A DNA stretch of 64,000 nt from an uncultured Alphaproteobacteria bacterium (GCA_937888725.1 CALARE010000005.1:1-64000), one strand, 5' to 3'; counted from the stretch's first letter, positions 43,298 through 52,780 are shown. Numbers and translations: made by a program. Notes: a model not told the origin generated them from the letters alone.

Positions 43298-45654
43298 AAG
43301 TTTCATTAACAGCATTAAAAAGATATTTTGATACAACAGCATCTGTGCAAGAAATTTCTGATAAGTTGACATCTATTGGTTTAGAGGTTGAAGAAGTTGT
43401 GGATAAGGGTGCTGATTTAGAAGGGTTTATTATTGGTGAAATTAAAGCAGTTGAAAATCACCCCAATGCGGATAAACTCCATATTTTACGTGTTTCAACT
43501 GGGGATGAAATGATCCAAGTCGTATGTGGCGCACCCAATGTTTATGAAGGGATGAAATCCATTTTGGCTCGACCTGGGGTCATGATTCCATCTTATGGCG
43601 AACGTTTGGAAAAAGGCGTTATCCGTGGTGTTGAAAGTATGGGTATGATGTGTTCTGAAAAAGAACTTAATCTTGGGACAGATCATTCTGGAATCATTGA
43701 TTTGAAAACAGATTTGCCAGCTGGGACACCAGCAAGTGAGGTTTTCCCATCCGATGTTATTTTTGATGTGAATGTAACACCAAATCGAGGCGATTGCTTT
43801 GGCGTGAAAGGAATTGCAAGAGATTTAAATGCAACAGGAATTGGTACGCTGATTGAACAAAATGTTGAGCCTGTTAAAGGAAGTTTCAAATCTCCAATTC
43901 AAATTCATATGCAAGATGAAAATTGCCCAGAGTTTGTTGGCCGTTATATTCGCAATGTTAAAAATGGTCAAAGCCCAAAATGGATGCAAGATTTCTTAAT
44001 TTCAATGGGTTTAAGACCAATTTCAGCTTTGGTTGACATCACAAATTATATGAATATTGCAGAATGTAGACCGCTTCATGTTTTTGACGCTGATAAATTG
44101 ACGGGTGATATTTATGTCCGCTCAGCTAAAGAAGGTGAAAAACTTAAGGCCCTAGATGAAAAAGAATATACACTGCAAGACGGAATGACGGTTATCGCTG
44201 ATGCTCAAAAGGCACAAAGTATTGCAGGTATTATGGGTGGAGAGGAAACGGGATGTACTGAAAATACAGTCAATGTCTTTTTAGAAGCAGCCTATTTTAA
44301 CCCTATTTCAATTGCGTCAACAGGGCGTATTTTAAATGCTGAATCTGATTCAAGAACACGTTTTGAGCGGGGGATTGATCCTCTTTCTCAAATTGAGGCA
44401 AATGAAAAAGCAACGAGACTTATTTTAGATATTTGTGGTGGTGAAGCATCTGAGATTATTATAGCAGGAAACGGTGTGACGAACAAAAATATCATCGATT
44501 TCGATTTTAATGAAGTAAAACGTTTATGTGGTTTTGATGTTTCAAGAGAAAAATCAGTTGAAATATTAGAAAAACTTGGTTTTAAAGTTGATGGTAATCG
44601 AATTGAAGTTCCTTCATGGCGGTCAAATGATGTTAAATTAAAAGCTGATATTGTGGAAGAAATTGTCCGCATTTATGGGCTTGATGAATTACCTAATTCA
44701 CCATTAAGACCAACCAATTTAACAACAAGTATTTTGTTGCCACATCAAAAGCGTGAGGTTGCTATTCGAAGATCACTTGCTAACCGTGGGTTAAATCAAG
44801 CAATTACATGGTCCTTTATGGATTCGAAATTAGCCAAACATTTTGATTCAAAAGGGATTAAAATTGCGAATCCAATCGCATCAGATTTAGATGAAATGCG
44901 TCCATCATTGATACCTAATTTGCTCTCTGCGGTTAAACGTAATCAAGATAGAGGGATAAAGGATGTTCAATTATTCGAAGTTGGACCAGAGTTTTATTCG
45001 ACTGTACCAAATGAACAACGCATGGTTGCGGCAGGTGTGCGGGCTGGTAATTTTTATCCACGTCATTTCTTGGCCGAACAAAGGGGTGTTGATGTTTTTG
45101 ATGCGAAAGCTGATGCATTGGATGCACTTGCTTCAATTGATGCACCACAAAATTTACAAATTGCAAGGAAAGCCCCTTCTTGGTATCATCCAGGGCGTTC
45201 TGGGTCAGTTGTACTTGGTAAAAATGTGATTGCTCATTTTGGTGAAATTCATCCAGCAATATTAAAAGTATTTGATATTAAAACGCCTGTATCAGCATTT
45301 GAGGTTTATATGGATAATGTGCCACAACCTCGTCAAAAAACAAAAGCTCAAAAACTGTTAAAAATGTCTAATTTAATGCCATTAACACGTGATTTTGCTT
45401 TTGTGGCAGATAAGGGGGTTGAGGCATCTAAAATTATGTCTGTTATTGCTAATGTGGATAAAGAAAAAATTACGAATGTGGCGATTTTTGATATTTATGA
45501 AGGGGATAAGCTCCCGCAAGATAAGAAATCGCTTGCCATTCAGGTAACAATTTCTCCAATGGATAAAACAATGACAGATAAAGAAATTGAAATTTTAAGT
45601 GTTCAAATTATTAATGCTGTTCAAAAAGCAACAGGAGCAGAACTAAGAGCTTAA
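43294..45654 (+). CDS. pheT: Phenylalanyl-tRNA synthetase beta subunit
   Basis: 786-aa beta subunit: N-terminal tRNA-binding OB domain (ENHPNADKLHILRVSTGDEM), VNVTPNRGDCFGVKGIARDL, the B3/B4 editing region around GLRPISALVDITNYMN, B5 domain, the class II-like fold with ITWSFMDSKLAKHF, and a C-terminal ferredoxin-like anticodon domain (PLTRDFAFVADKGVEASKIM). Complete. Overlaps pheS by ATGA. Ends in a strong terminator. Confidence 0.97.
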   Translation: MKVSLTALKRYFDTTASVQEISDKLTSIGLEVEEVVDKGADLEGFIIGEIKAVENHPNADKLHILRVSTGDEMIQVVCGAPNVYEGMKSILARPGVMIPSYGERLEKGVIRGVESMGMMCSEKELNLGTDHSGIIDLKTDLPAGTPASEVFPSDVIFDVNVTPNRGDCFGVKGIARDLNATGIGTLIEQNVEPVKGSFKSPIQIHMQDENCPEFVGRYIRNVKNGQSPKWMQDFLISMGLRPISALVDITNYMNIAECRPLHVFDADKLTGDIYVRSAKEGEKLKALDEKEYTLQDGMTVIADAQKAQSIAGIMGGEETGCTENTVNVFLEAAYFNPISIASTGRILNAESDSRTRFERGIDPLSQIEANEKATRLILDICGGEASEIIIAGNGVTNKNIIDFDFNEVKRLCGFDVSREKSVEILEKLGFKVDGNRIEVPSWRSNDVKLKADIVEEIVRIYGLDELPNSPLRPTNLTTSILLPHQKREVAIRRSLANRGLNQAITWSFMDSKLAKHFDSKGIKIANPIASDLDEMRPSLIPNLLSAVKRNQDRGIKDVQLFEVGPEFYSTVPNEQRMVAAGVRAGNFYPRHFLAEQRGVDVFDAKADALDALASIDAPQNLQIARKAPSWYHPGRSGSVVLGKNVIAHFGEIHPAILKVFDIKTPVSAFEVYMDNVPQPRQKTKAQKLLKMSNLMPLTRDFAFVADKGVEASKIMSVIANVDKEKITNVAIFDIYEGDKLPQDKKSLAIQVTISPMDKTMTDKEIEILSVQIINAVQKATGAELRA

Positions 45655-45672
45655 AATTAATTTTCTTAAAAG

Positions 45673-45704
45673 AAAAAACGGGCAATTTTATTGCTCGTTT
45701 TTTT
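45673..45704. terminator. Terminator of pheST
   Basis: CGGGCAA (45679-45685) pairs with TTGCTCG (45691-45697) around a TTTTA loop, extended by A/T pairs; T-run follows. Confidence 0.8.
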
Positions 45705-45840
45705 GTGAAAGATTTATGAAGGAATCATTTCAAAAATATTAAAAAAATAAAAAATATTACATAAAGATCTTTTTATTTGAAATTTTTATAACTATATTTT
45801 AAAAGCGATTATTATACAACTATTACATAGGAGAATCATA

Positions 45841-46224
45841 ATGAAAAAATTAGTTTATACATCCCTTTTTGCAATGAGTGTTGCTTTTTCAGGTATTGCG
45901 ATGGCAGGCTTTCACGCTGATACACCAACGCCAGCTGTAAAAGGTGGTTTTAAAGGTCCAACTACAGGAATAACAACAGTTGCTGAAGCTTTGAAAGCAA
46001 AGGATGATTCGCTTGTTGTTTTAACAGGGAAAATTGAAAAAGAAACAGGTAAAGAAAAATATCTTTTTCGTGATTCAACAGGAGCAATAATAGTTGAAAT
46101 TGATAATGATGATTGGCATGGTCAAGACGTAACACCAAATGATACGGTAGTTATCCATGGTGAAGTTGATAAGGAAATTTTGCATGCTCCTGAAATTGAT
46201 GTAGATAAGATTATCAAACAATAA
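45841..46224 (+). CDS. YgiW/YdeI-family OB-fold stress protein
   Basis: A 127-aa periplasmic protein: signal peptide (MKKLVYTSLFAMSVAFSGIAMA), then the BOF domain GFKGPTTGITTVAEALKAKD, VVLTGKIEKETGKEKYLFRD, GAIIVEIDNDDWHGQDVTP and VVIHGEVDKE. E. coli and Salmonella relatives aid tolerance of peroxide, cadmium and antimicrobial peptides. Ribosome-binding site AGGAGA. The 186-bp gap before it holds the pheT terminator and AT-rich sequence; no clear operator seen. Single-gene unit with its own terminator. Confidence 0.9.
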   Translation: MKKLVYTSLFAMSVAFSGIAMAGFHADTPTPAVKGGFKGPTTGITTVAEALKAKDDSLVVLTGKIEKETGKEKYLFRDSTGAIIVEIDNDDWHGQDVTPNDTVVIHGEVDKEILHAPEIDVDKIIKQ

Positions 46225-46273
46225 TAATTAAAAAACATTAAAACGAACTGTTCTTAAAAAATTGGACAGAACG

Positions 46274-46320
46274 AAAAGCCTCTTGAAGATTGAAGTAGCA
46301 ATATTCGAGAGGCTTTTATA
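46274..46320 (+). terminator. Terminator after the YgiW-like gene
   Basis: AAAAGCCTCTTGAA (46274-46287) pairs with TTCGAGAGGCTTTT (46304-46317), 14 bp with one wobble, 16-nt loop. Confidence 0.75.
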
Positions 46321-46424
46321 TAATAAAAAAAGAAATACCAGTTTAATTTGAAACAGTTTTTAGCTTGACAAAAAATGTTTTTTGTTGTAATATCTAAAAA
46401 TATAGACAAATATCGGGAGTGTGA

Positions 46425-47231
46425 ATGAATAACGAAGATAACATCGAAAAATTTATAAATTATATTAAATATATACAAAGAAATTTTTGTTCTGAATCTA
46501 TTTCAAAAAAGTTTTTGGATTCTCCATTTTCTAAAAAGTTGAAAGAATATTCTGTGAAAGATAAAGAAAGATGTTGCATAAAATTTGTTGAATATTTATT
46601 TCTTTTTATTCGGCGTGAATGTCCGAGTTATTATAAGCACTTGCGGATAAATAGTTTCTATCTTGATGAAAAAAAAATAAAAAATATGTTGTTGTTGCTG
46701 AAAAAACATATTGGAGATAAATCCGAAACATTTACTGAGGCTGTTGACCTTTTCAATGGGTATATATCTTCTGATAATATAATTTCAAAAAAAGCGATTT
46801 TAGATTGTGTTCGATCCTTTTACCCAAAGGATAAAAAACCTTCTAGATGTGCTGATTTTATTGTGTTAAATGAAATGAATAAGCGGATGAATTATATATT
46901 GACTTCTAGCGAGTTAAAAGATGTGTTGTATACTTTAAATTCTGAGTGCTTTTTTTCTGAACAAGATCTCTTATGTGATAAAAGCTCTTGTTCATATAAT
47001 ATACCAAATGAAAAATATTCTTTTTTAATAGTAAAAAATGGAATTTTTAATTTTTTGTATAAAAGGAAAAAACAGACTGATACTAAAATGGGCGTATGTT
47101 CTTTTTCGGATAAAACATTTGCTTCTTTTTATGCAGAGCTTAAGAAAAATCATATTGAACTAAGTGGTGAACAATCAGATACACCATTTTTAAAGGTGCA
47201 TTTATCCAGTATAAAAGATAATCAAAGATAA
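46425..47231 (+). CDS. Cysteine-rich hypothetical protein, 268 aa
   Basis: No family recognised. Soluble, basic, rich in Lys, Phe and Tyr, with ten cysteines spread over the sequence (examples ERCCIKF, RRECPSYY, LLCDKSSCSY, GVCSFS), unusual for a cytoplasmic protein, and no signal peptide. The first half is predicted helical (FIRRECPSYYKHLRINSFYL), the second more beta-like (EKYSFLIVKNGIFNFLYKRK). Ribosome-binding site GGGAG. The next gene starts 7 nt after its stop, so the two form an operon. Codon use is very AT-rich, consistent with accessory DNA. Confidence 0.65.
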   Translation: MNNEDNIEKFINYIKYIQRNFCSESISKKFLDSPFSKKLKEYSVKDKERCCIKFVEYLFLFIRRECPSYYKHLRINSFYLDEKKIKNMLLLLKKHIGDKSETFTEAVDLFNGYISSDNIISKKAILDCVRSFYPKDKKPSRCADFIVLNEMNKRMNYILTSSELKDVLYTLNSECFFSEQDLLCDKSSCSYNIPNEKYSFLIVKNGIFNFLYKRKKQTDTKMGVCSFSDKTFASFYAELKKNHIELSGEQSDTPFLKVHLSSIKDNQR

Positions 47232-47238
47232 ATTTTTT

Positions 47239-48645
47239 ATGGATTTTCTAATGGATAAAAAAAAGAACAAAACTTTAAAATCAATCGAAACAATTAATCA
47301 ACAGCCTATTTTCTTTTTAGTATCCAAGGGTGATCTTGAGATTGTTAATGACTGTATTGTGACTGCGGGCTCCAGTTTGAGTGAGCGGATTGATGATATT
47401 TTAAAAATCAGAAAATTAGTGCTTGGTAATGATGGTAAAGAATATGTTTTTTTAGATTCTTCAGGAAACTCAATTTCTCCTTTGAATCCACATATGAAAA
47501 CATCAATTGTACTTTGCCCAGATGGACAGCGTATTGGAACTGCAAAACGGGTTGTTTTTCGTGTGGATACACAAAGCGATCCACATGCTAGTTTTATTGC
47601 TTTTCTTGAGTCTTTTGAACAGCATTTAGGGAGTATGGCGTATAAAAGTGCTTATGGTGATCAAAAACCAGTTGAATGGCGTAATTTGTTAGAAAAAGAA
47701 TATATTGCTATTCAATTAGAAGGGGATTTTATTCCATTAAAGGAAAGACAAAAAATAAAAGATGACACGCCTGAAGGTGTTTTTTTTACTTTGCAGAGTG
47801 AGTACAATTCTTGTGATAATGCCACCATTGTTGAAACAAAAATTTCGGTAGCTGAAAATTTTGCAAATTTAACACAGTTAAATGAAGAAATTTTTGATGA
47901 AATTATTGGGATTGCTAACTTCGAAGAATTGGATAGATATTTTGAAAAATTTTCTTCTTTCACATATGAAAATAAATGCACATTTTATGAGTGGATTGAT
48001 GAGTGGGTTGATAAAAATGCGGAAATTCCTATTTTGGATAAGGTTGTTTATCTTTGTTGGCGTGGATTTAATGCAGATGCAGATATTAAAACAAAAAAAA
48101 ATCAGTTAAACAGGTATCATTTTTTAAATAAGGAATCTCTGCAACAAGAGTTGAGAACTTTGCGAAGTGAACAGATTTCAAAAAATAAAATATATACGTT
48201 ATTTAATGCTCTTTTGACTGTTGTTAACTCAGTCCAAGAAAAAGATACTTGTGATGAAGATGAAAAAAATGCAAATCAGTTTTATGCTATTCTTGAGGTG
48301 AAAGATTCTTATGCTAAAAATACGCTATTATCAGAAGATGCAAATAAAAAATTAACAAAACAATTGCTTCATTTTTTATTAAAAAACGGATTTGTTGTGC
48401 GTTCTCAGGGAGATATAGTACGAAGCCTTTGTGTTGTTGCTTGTCTTGCAAGTGATGCGAATACAGAAAATGTCAGTAAATGTTATCAAAATATTGCATC
48501 TGAAGTTCAAAAAACTTATCCTAGTTCTGACGAGTTGCAAAGAATTGTGGTGAGAAATTCAAATACAGAAATAGGTGTGGTGAGAAAGTTAGATGTAGAA
48601 ATAGGTTCACTTTTGAAACAGTTTTTACAAAAATTTAGATCATAA
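47239..48645 (+). CDS. Hypothetical protein, 468 aa, operon partner
   Basis: No family recognised. Acidic, soluble, no signal peptide or membrane helix. The N-terminal third is beta-rich (QPIFFLVSKGDLEIVNDCIV; SIVLCPDGQRIGTAKRVVFR); from about residue 210 it is helical (LTQLNEEIFDEIIGIANFEE; WIDEWVDKNAEIPILDKVVY) with an acidic insert around residue 340. Start may be the ATG at 47239 or the next at 47251. Seven nt separate it from the cysteine-rich protein gene before it. It could be a regulator or effector pair but nothing in the sequence decides this. Confidence 0.65.
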   Translation: MDFLMDKKKNKTLKSIETINQQPIFFLVSKGDLEIVNDCIVTAGSSLSERIDDILKIRKLVLGNDGKEYVFLDSSGNSISPLNPHMKTSIVLCPDGQRIGTAKRVVFRVDTQSDPHASFIAFLESFEQHLGSMAYKSAYGDQKPVEWRNLLEKEYIAIQLEGDFIPLKERQKIKDDTPEGVFFTLQSEYNSCDNATIVETKISVAENFANLTQLNEEIFDEIIGIANFEELDRYFEKFSSFTYENKCTFYEWIDEWVDKNAEIPILDKVVYLCWRGFNADADIKTKKNQLNRYHFLNKESLQQELRTLRSEQISKNKIYTLFNALLTVVNSVQEKDTCDEDEKNANQFYAILEVKDSYAKNTLLSEDANKKLTKQLLHFLLKNGFVVRSQGDIVRSLCVVACLASDANTENVSKCYQNIASEVQKTYPSSDELQRIVVRNSNTEIGVVRKLDVEIGSLLKQFLQKFRS

Positions 48646-48738
48646 TTCAACATGCTCTTTTTTTAGGATTTTTGAAACATTTTTTCTGTTGTCAAAATCT
48701 TTAAAGAATGTTATCCTATATATAGGAGGGGATATATT

Positions 48739-49548
48739 ATGGTAAAAGTCACATTGTTGCGAGAAGAACAAATTTGGGGCCCTGACGCTTTAGATGTAAT
48801 TAAAATTTATGGCACTAAGGTGGCTCAAAGTGATTTGGCAATTGTTCTTGGAGGATGGCTTGGTAGCGATGGCGTTACGATGGAAGGGGATAGATCTGGA
48901 TATATGTGGACAGCCTCTGGTTTGTTGGATTTAGGTCTTGTTCGAACCATTACGCATGCAGGTGATAAATGCTATTATTATCCAAATCGTAGACGTGATG
49001 GTGTGCGTCCTGTGTTGTTAAAAGATGAAACCGCTAAAATTACACCTGATTCAATTAGGGAAATGGTATTGACGGATGGTCAAATTGTGAAATTAGCGAT
49101 GTATGGGGAATATCCACAAAAATCTGTTAAAATAAAGTTAAGCGAATTATTAGAAAAAATGTATCATAATAAAGAATTGAAAAAGACAAAACGTTATTTT
49201 ACATTTGATACGGCGGGTTTGACTGATTATGAAACAGGGTTGAAGCCAAAGCAATATTTTGTTTATATTCACGATGGTAAGAGCTATGTTCGATTGGAGG
49301 GACGCCCAGCTGATAGCGATTCAATTTTATCGAATGGAAAAGATGTGCAAATTGGTGAACCGTATTGGATTGAAGTGTTGCCAATTAAATGGCTTGTAGA
49401 TGAAAAAACGGGGATTTGGATTTCTAAAAAAGCACTGGTAAGTGGGATTCGTTTTGGTGCAGATGATACTTATAATGGTAAATTTGAAGAAACGGATATG
49501 CACCATTATTTAAATACATATTTTGCCAACGAGATGTTGAATAAATAG
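48739..49548 (+). CDS. Hypothetical protein of a gut-bacterial family with GVRPVL and GEYPQ motifs
   Basis: A 269-aa soluble protein. Residues 1-95 contain LGGWLGSDGVTMEGDRSGYM, WTASG and RRDGVRPVLL, a layout like the end of formylglycine-enzyme/C-type-lectin folds, where GxRPVL marks the last strand. A second part begins MYGEYPQKSVKIKLSELLEK and ends PYWIEVLPIKWLVDEKTGIW, SKKALVSGIRF and MHHYLNTYF. I recall similar unnamed proteins in gut metagenomes, but no function. Strong ribosome-binding site (TAGGAGGGG). No reverse transcriptase or template repeat nearby, so not a diversity-generating element here. Own transcription unit. Confidence 0.65.
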   Translation: MVKVTLLREEQIWGPDALDVIKIYGTKVAQSDLAIVLGGWLGSDGVTMEGDRSGYMWTASGLLDLGLVRTITHAGDKCYYYPNRRRDGVRPVLLKDETAKITPDSIREMVLTDGQIVKLAMYGEYPQKSVKIKLSELLEKMYHNKELKKTKRYFTFDTAGLTDYETGLKPKQYFVYIHDGKSYVRLEGRPADSDSILSNGKDVQIGEPYWIEVLPIKWLVDEKTGIWISKKALVSGIRFGADDTYNGKFEETDMHHYLNTYFANEMLNK

Positions 49549-49626
49549 AATATATGAAATACAGCTCTCATGGTAAGGAAAGCGTATATCAAAAATGATT
49601 TTCTTTAATATTAGGACTTGAATTTT

Positions 49627-49663
49627 ATACCATATGATGGTATGAAAAATAATAACATATAAT
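49627..49663 (+). promoter_or_regulatory. Candidate promoter with inverted repeat
   Basis: ATACCAT-ATG-ATGGTAT (49627-49643) is a perfect 7+7 inverted repeat overlapping the expected -35 position; consensus TATAAT follows at 49658-49663. The downstream gene at 49707 would be regulated by whatever binds it. Confidence 0.5.
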
Positions 49664-49706
49664 ACGCATAATATTTTGTGTTAGAGGTGAGGGAGTCATT
49701 TTTGTA

Positions 49707-50180
49707 ATGAAGAAAATTTTAACCTTGTTTTTGATTGTTTTTATGGCGGGATGCAGTACGCTGACTCAAGAAGAAAAAAATGCTATCGATGATTTAAGAC
49801 GTATTCGTATTACGGTTAAACGTCCTGTGTCAAAGTGGAAAGCTCCTGTGGATACGAAAAAAGCAACTATTCTTAGTATATTGCCAGGTGGCGGAAATTT
49901 TTATCTAGCAAGCACTGGTGCTGCAGGTAAAGAGCAATATCTTTATGGTGCACTTAATTTGATAACATGGCCTTTTTCGCTTTCTTGGGCAATACCGACT
50001 GTATATCATGAAGCAGACAATATTAACAAAAAAGATTTAATATATTATTATACTTATAATCCAGAGGGTGTAAATTTATTGCATTATAACGGATATCATC
50101 TAACACCAGAAGGGTATTTGCAAAGACTTTATCGTCGGGTTTATCAATATACAGATGCTACTCCTTGGGGTTATTATTAA
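49707..50180 (+). CDS. Lipoprotein, 157 aa
   Basis: Type II signal peptide MKKILTLFLIVFMAGCSTL with lipobox MAGC (Cys16); Ser at +2 favours outer-membrane sorting. The mature part has a basic segment (RRIRITVKRPVSKW), a hydrophobic middle (ATILSILPGGGNFYLAS; YGALNLITWPFSLSWAIPT) and a Tyr-rich C-terminus (RLYRRVYQYTDATPWGYY). The Gly-rich PGGGNFYLAS plus a WPFS helix resembles small lipoproteins with a membrane-hugging hairpin. Not assigned to a family. Preceded by a promoter with a perfect inverted repeat. Confidence 0.75.
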   Translation: MKKILTLFLIVFMAGCSTLTQEEKNAIDDLRRIRITVKRPVSKWKAPVDTKKATILSILPGGGNFYLASTGAAGKEQYLYGALNLITWPFSLSWAIPTVYHEADNINKKDLIYYYTYNPEGVNLLHYNGYHLTPEGYLQRLYRRVYQYTDATPWGYY

Positions 50181-50259
50181 TAAATTCAAAGTGATTATTT
50201 TAAGTTAAAAGTTATTTATGTGAAATAAATTATCCCAAAGATATCTTTTAATGCTATAA

Positions 50260-50292
50260 AAAAAACAGGCGAGAATACCGCCTGTTTTTTAT
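50260..50292. terminator. Bidirectional terminator between lipoprotein and glyS
   Basis: AAAAACAGGCG (50261-50271), AGAATAC loop, CGCCTGTTTTT (50279-50289): 11-bp perfect stem serving both convergent genes. Confidence 0.85.
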
Positions 50293-50301
50293 ATTTTATT
50301 T

Positions 50302-51666
50302 TTAAATAAAATATTCTTTTAATATTTGGGGCAATTCATCTAATGAAACACGTTTCTGTTCCATTGTATCTCTATCACGAATGGTAACAGTTGTTGGTTG
50401 TTGTTCAATACTTTCAAAGTCAACCGTAATACAAAATGGTGTACCAATTTCATCATGACGACGATATGCTTTACCAATGTTCCCTGAGTCTTCAAGCATC
50501 ACACGGCCAATACCTGTTTTTAAGAGTTGATTCTTAATGTTGCGAGCCATTTCCATAATTTGAGGGTTGTTACGTTTAAGGGGAATAACAGCCGCTTTAA
50601 CTGGAGCAAGATGTTTTTTCAGTTTTAAAACAGTTCTCACTTCACCATTTGGTAATGTTTCTTCTGTATATGCTTCAGTTAAAACCGCAAGAACGCCACG
50701 TTCGACTCCTGCTGATGGTTCGATAACAAAAGGAACATACCACTTTTTTGACTCATCATCAAAAAGGGCAAGTTTTGTAGCACTTTCTTTGTTTTCATGT
50801 GGTGTTGATGTGAGATTTAACTCTGATTGATAACGTGTGTGGTTGCCAAGATCATAATCCGTTCTATCAGCAATTCCTTCTAGTTCTTCCAATCCATGTG
50901 GAAATTCATATTCTAAATCATATGTTGCTTTTGAATAATGAGCAAGTTCTTCTTTTTCAATGGTGTGGACTTTTAGTTTGTCTTTATTAAGACCTTGATC
51001 TAGCCACCAATTGATGCGATTATCCTTCCAAGTTTCAAGCCATTCTTCATCAGTCCCTGGTTTAACAAAATATTCAAGCTCCATCTGTTCAAACTCACGC
51101 ACACGGAAAATAAAGTTACGAGGCGTGATTTCATTGCGGAAAGATTTCCCAATTTGTGCAATACCAAAGGGGGCTTTGCGTGAAGTAGAATCAACGACAT
51201 TTTTAAATTGAGTAAAAATTGCTTGAGCTGTTTCTGGGCGAAGATAGGCATAATTTTCACTATTTTCAACAGGGCCAACTGTTGTTTTAAACATTAGATT
51301 AAACATCCGTGGTTCAGTTAATTCTGTGCTACCACAATTTGGACATTTTCCATCTTTGATGTGATCAGCTCTAAAGCGATTTTTACATTTTTTACAATCT
51401 GTCAATGGATCGGTAAAAGTTGCTTCATGCCCGCTGTAATGTAAAACTTTTTGATGTGTTAAAATAGAGGCATCTAAACCCTCAACATCGTCACGTTCAT
51501 AAATCATAGAACGCCACCATGCTGCTTTCAAGTTGTTTTTAAGTTCAACACCTAAGGGGCCAAAGTCATAAACACCTTGCAAACCGCCATAAATATCAGC
51601 GTTTTGAAAGATAAATCCACGTCTTTTACAAAGTGAAACCAATTGATCCATAGATGTTGCTGGCAT
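50302..51666 (-). CDS. glyS: Glycyl-tRNA synthetase, single-chain (alpha2) class II type
   Basis: A 454-aa class II enzyme of the eukaryote/archaea/Gram-positive type: [39 protein letters not shown], zinc-binding [20 protein letters not shown], motif 1/2 region [15 protein letters not shown] and [20 protein letters not shown], motif 3 [14 protein letters not shown], then a His-RS-like anticodon domain ([20 protein letters not shown]). Most alphaproteobacteria use the unrelated GlyQ/GlyS alpha2-beta2 enzyme, so this suggests acquisition. Complete and probably the sole GlyRS of the strain. Confidence 0.95.
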   Translation of the reverse strand: MPATSMDQLVSLCKRRGFIFQNADIYGGLQGVYDFGPLGVELKNNLKAAWWRSMIYERDDVEGLDASILTHQKVLHYSGHEATFTDPLTDCKKCKNRFRADHIKDGKCPNCGSTELTEPRMFNLMFKTTVGPVENSENYAYLRPETAQAIFTQFKNVVDSTSRKAPFGIAQIGKSFRNEITPRNFIFRVREFEQMELEYFVKPGTDEEWLETWKDNRINWWLDQGLNKDKLKVHTIEKEELAHYSKATYDLEYEFPHGLEELEGIADRTDYDLGNHTRYQSELNLTSTPHENKESATKLALFDDESKKWYVPFVIEPSAGVERGVLAVLTEAYTEETLPNGEVRTVLKLKKHLAPVKAAVIPLKRNNPQIMEMARNIKNQLLKTGIGRVMLEDSGNIGKAYRRHDEIGTPFCITVDFESIEQQPTTVTIRDRDTMEQKRVSLDELPQILKEYFI

Positions 51667-51774
51667 ATGAGAATACTCCTATAAAATTATATAATTTAAC
51701 AAAACTAAATCATTATATATTAAAAAGCAAAAAAATTCAATCTCTTTATCATAATTTTGTAGTGATTTAAAAAT

Positions 51775-51810
51775 AAAAAAAAGCGGAACAAAAATGTCCC
51801 GCTTAAAAAA
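51775..51810. terminator. Terminator of the 115-aa protein gene
   Basis: AAGCGG-A-ACA (51781-51790), AAAA loop, TGT-C-CCGCTT (51795-51804) with one internal mismatch; T-run on the minus strand. Confidence 0.7.
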
Positions 51811-51821
51811 TTAAATAAAAT

Positions 51822-52169
51822 TTATTTTGCAGCTGGTTTTTGTTGTGGTTTTTTTCTTTTATCAACTAAATGATAAATGCCAGTTTTTGGGTTTTTCTTA
51901 TATACTTCAATATCCCATTTATCCCAAACAATTTCAAATGAATCAGCTGTAATGTTTTGTAAGTTACCAGCATCGCTTGATAATTTGCGTTGAGCACGAC
52001 CCTGTCCTAAATTAACAATTGTGCCAGACCAAGCTGGATGTTGAACTTGAACTTGACTTGGTAAAGTGTATTTCACTTCATTTGATGTGGTTTGTTCTCC
52101 GCCTGTATAATAAACAACCCCGACAGCCAATGCACCTAAAACGACTAAAAACGGTATAATTTTTTTCAT
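51822..52169 (-). CDS. Small exported or membrane-anchored protein, 115 aa
   Basis: An N-terminal hydrophobic segment (KKIIPFLVVLGALAVGVVYY) that may be an uncleaved anchor, then a compact domain of about 75 residues (HPAWSGTIVNLGQGRAQRKL; DSFEIVWDKWDIEVYKKNPK) and a basic Gln/Pro/Lys tail (KKPQQKPAAK). The W-D-K-W pattern is distinctive but I know no family. Ribosome-binding site AAAGGAGA, single-gene unit with its own terminator. Probably periplasmic. Confidence 0.65.
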   Translation of the reverse strand: MKKIIPFLVVLGALAVGVVYYTGGEQTTSNEVKYTLPSQVQVQHPAWSGTIVNLGQGRAQRKLSSDAGNLQNITADSFEIVWDKWDIEVYKKNPKTGIYHLVDKRKKPQQKPAAK

Positions 52170-52266
52170 ATTTTTCTCCTTTAAAACAATCCAATCCTAC
52201 CTAAATCTACTCTTAGCAAAAAAATAATTAAAATACAACAAAAAAAATACATGAAAACAAAAAAAA

Positions 52267-52677
52267 TTAAAAGGATAGAGGGATAATTGTTTGAATAAGA
52301 CCGCAGTCAAATTTTTCAAATAATGAAGATTTGTTTTCTATTTGTTGGTTTGTTTGATTTTTATTGAATTTTTTGGATAAAGAATCTGGTTTTCTGACAA
52401 ATGTGCCACAGTGTGATATTGAGAAAAATGATTTTTTTTCTGGTATGTTGGTTGTTGCGTCTTCCAAAAAGATTTTTTTTACCTTTTGTGAGTTTGATTT
52501 CTGAAACGGTAGCGAAAAATCAAAATGCGTTGTTTGCGTTTTAAAAGGAATATACTGTACTAAAAACAGATGTGTGAAAAGATTGTCTTTGCTGTTTTTG
52601 TAACTATTAAACAAGTAAAATAGTGAAATAAAAGCCAAGGATATGATAAAAAGCAATATAAAGTGTTTCTTTTTCAT
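52267..52677 (-). CDS. Bitopic hypothetical protein, 136 aa
   Basis: MKKKHFILLFIISLAFISLF is a membrane helix or signal anchor (residues about 5-24), followed by a polar Lys/Ser/Phe-rich region without a clear fold and two cysteines (SHCGTF, FDCGLI). The composition (Lys, Asn, Phe, Ser) is typical of AT-rich spurious frames, and the ribosome-binding site is poor. The signal-like start and length argue for a real gene, but I am not sure. No neighbours within an operon distance. Confidence 0.4.
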   Translation of the reverse strand: MKKKHFILLFIISLAFISLFYLFNSYKNSKDNLFTHLFLVQYIPFKTQTTHFDFSLPFQKSNSQKVKKIFLEDATTNIPEKKSFFSISHCGTFVRKPDSLSKKFNKNQTNQQIENKSSLFEKFDCGLIQTIIPLSF

Positions 52678-52713
52678 ATGATGACTATAGCGGTTTTTAT
52701 AAATATTGTAAAT

Positions 52714-52745
52714 AAAAAAAGCACACAGGATGTGTGCTTTTTGTC
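52714..52745. terminator. Bidirectional terminator closing the paralog array
   Basis: AAAAGCACACA (52717-52727), GGA loop, TGTGTGCTTTT (52731-52741): 11-bp stem. It follows the last gene of the paralog array on the minus strand. Confidence 0.8.
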
Positions 52746-52780
52746 ATATCTAAAGTTCAATATATGATAAATGCTACAGA

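Noticed and set aside
48739..49548. Diversity-generating retroelement target
   Set aside because: No reverse transcriptase and no template repeat are present in the window.
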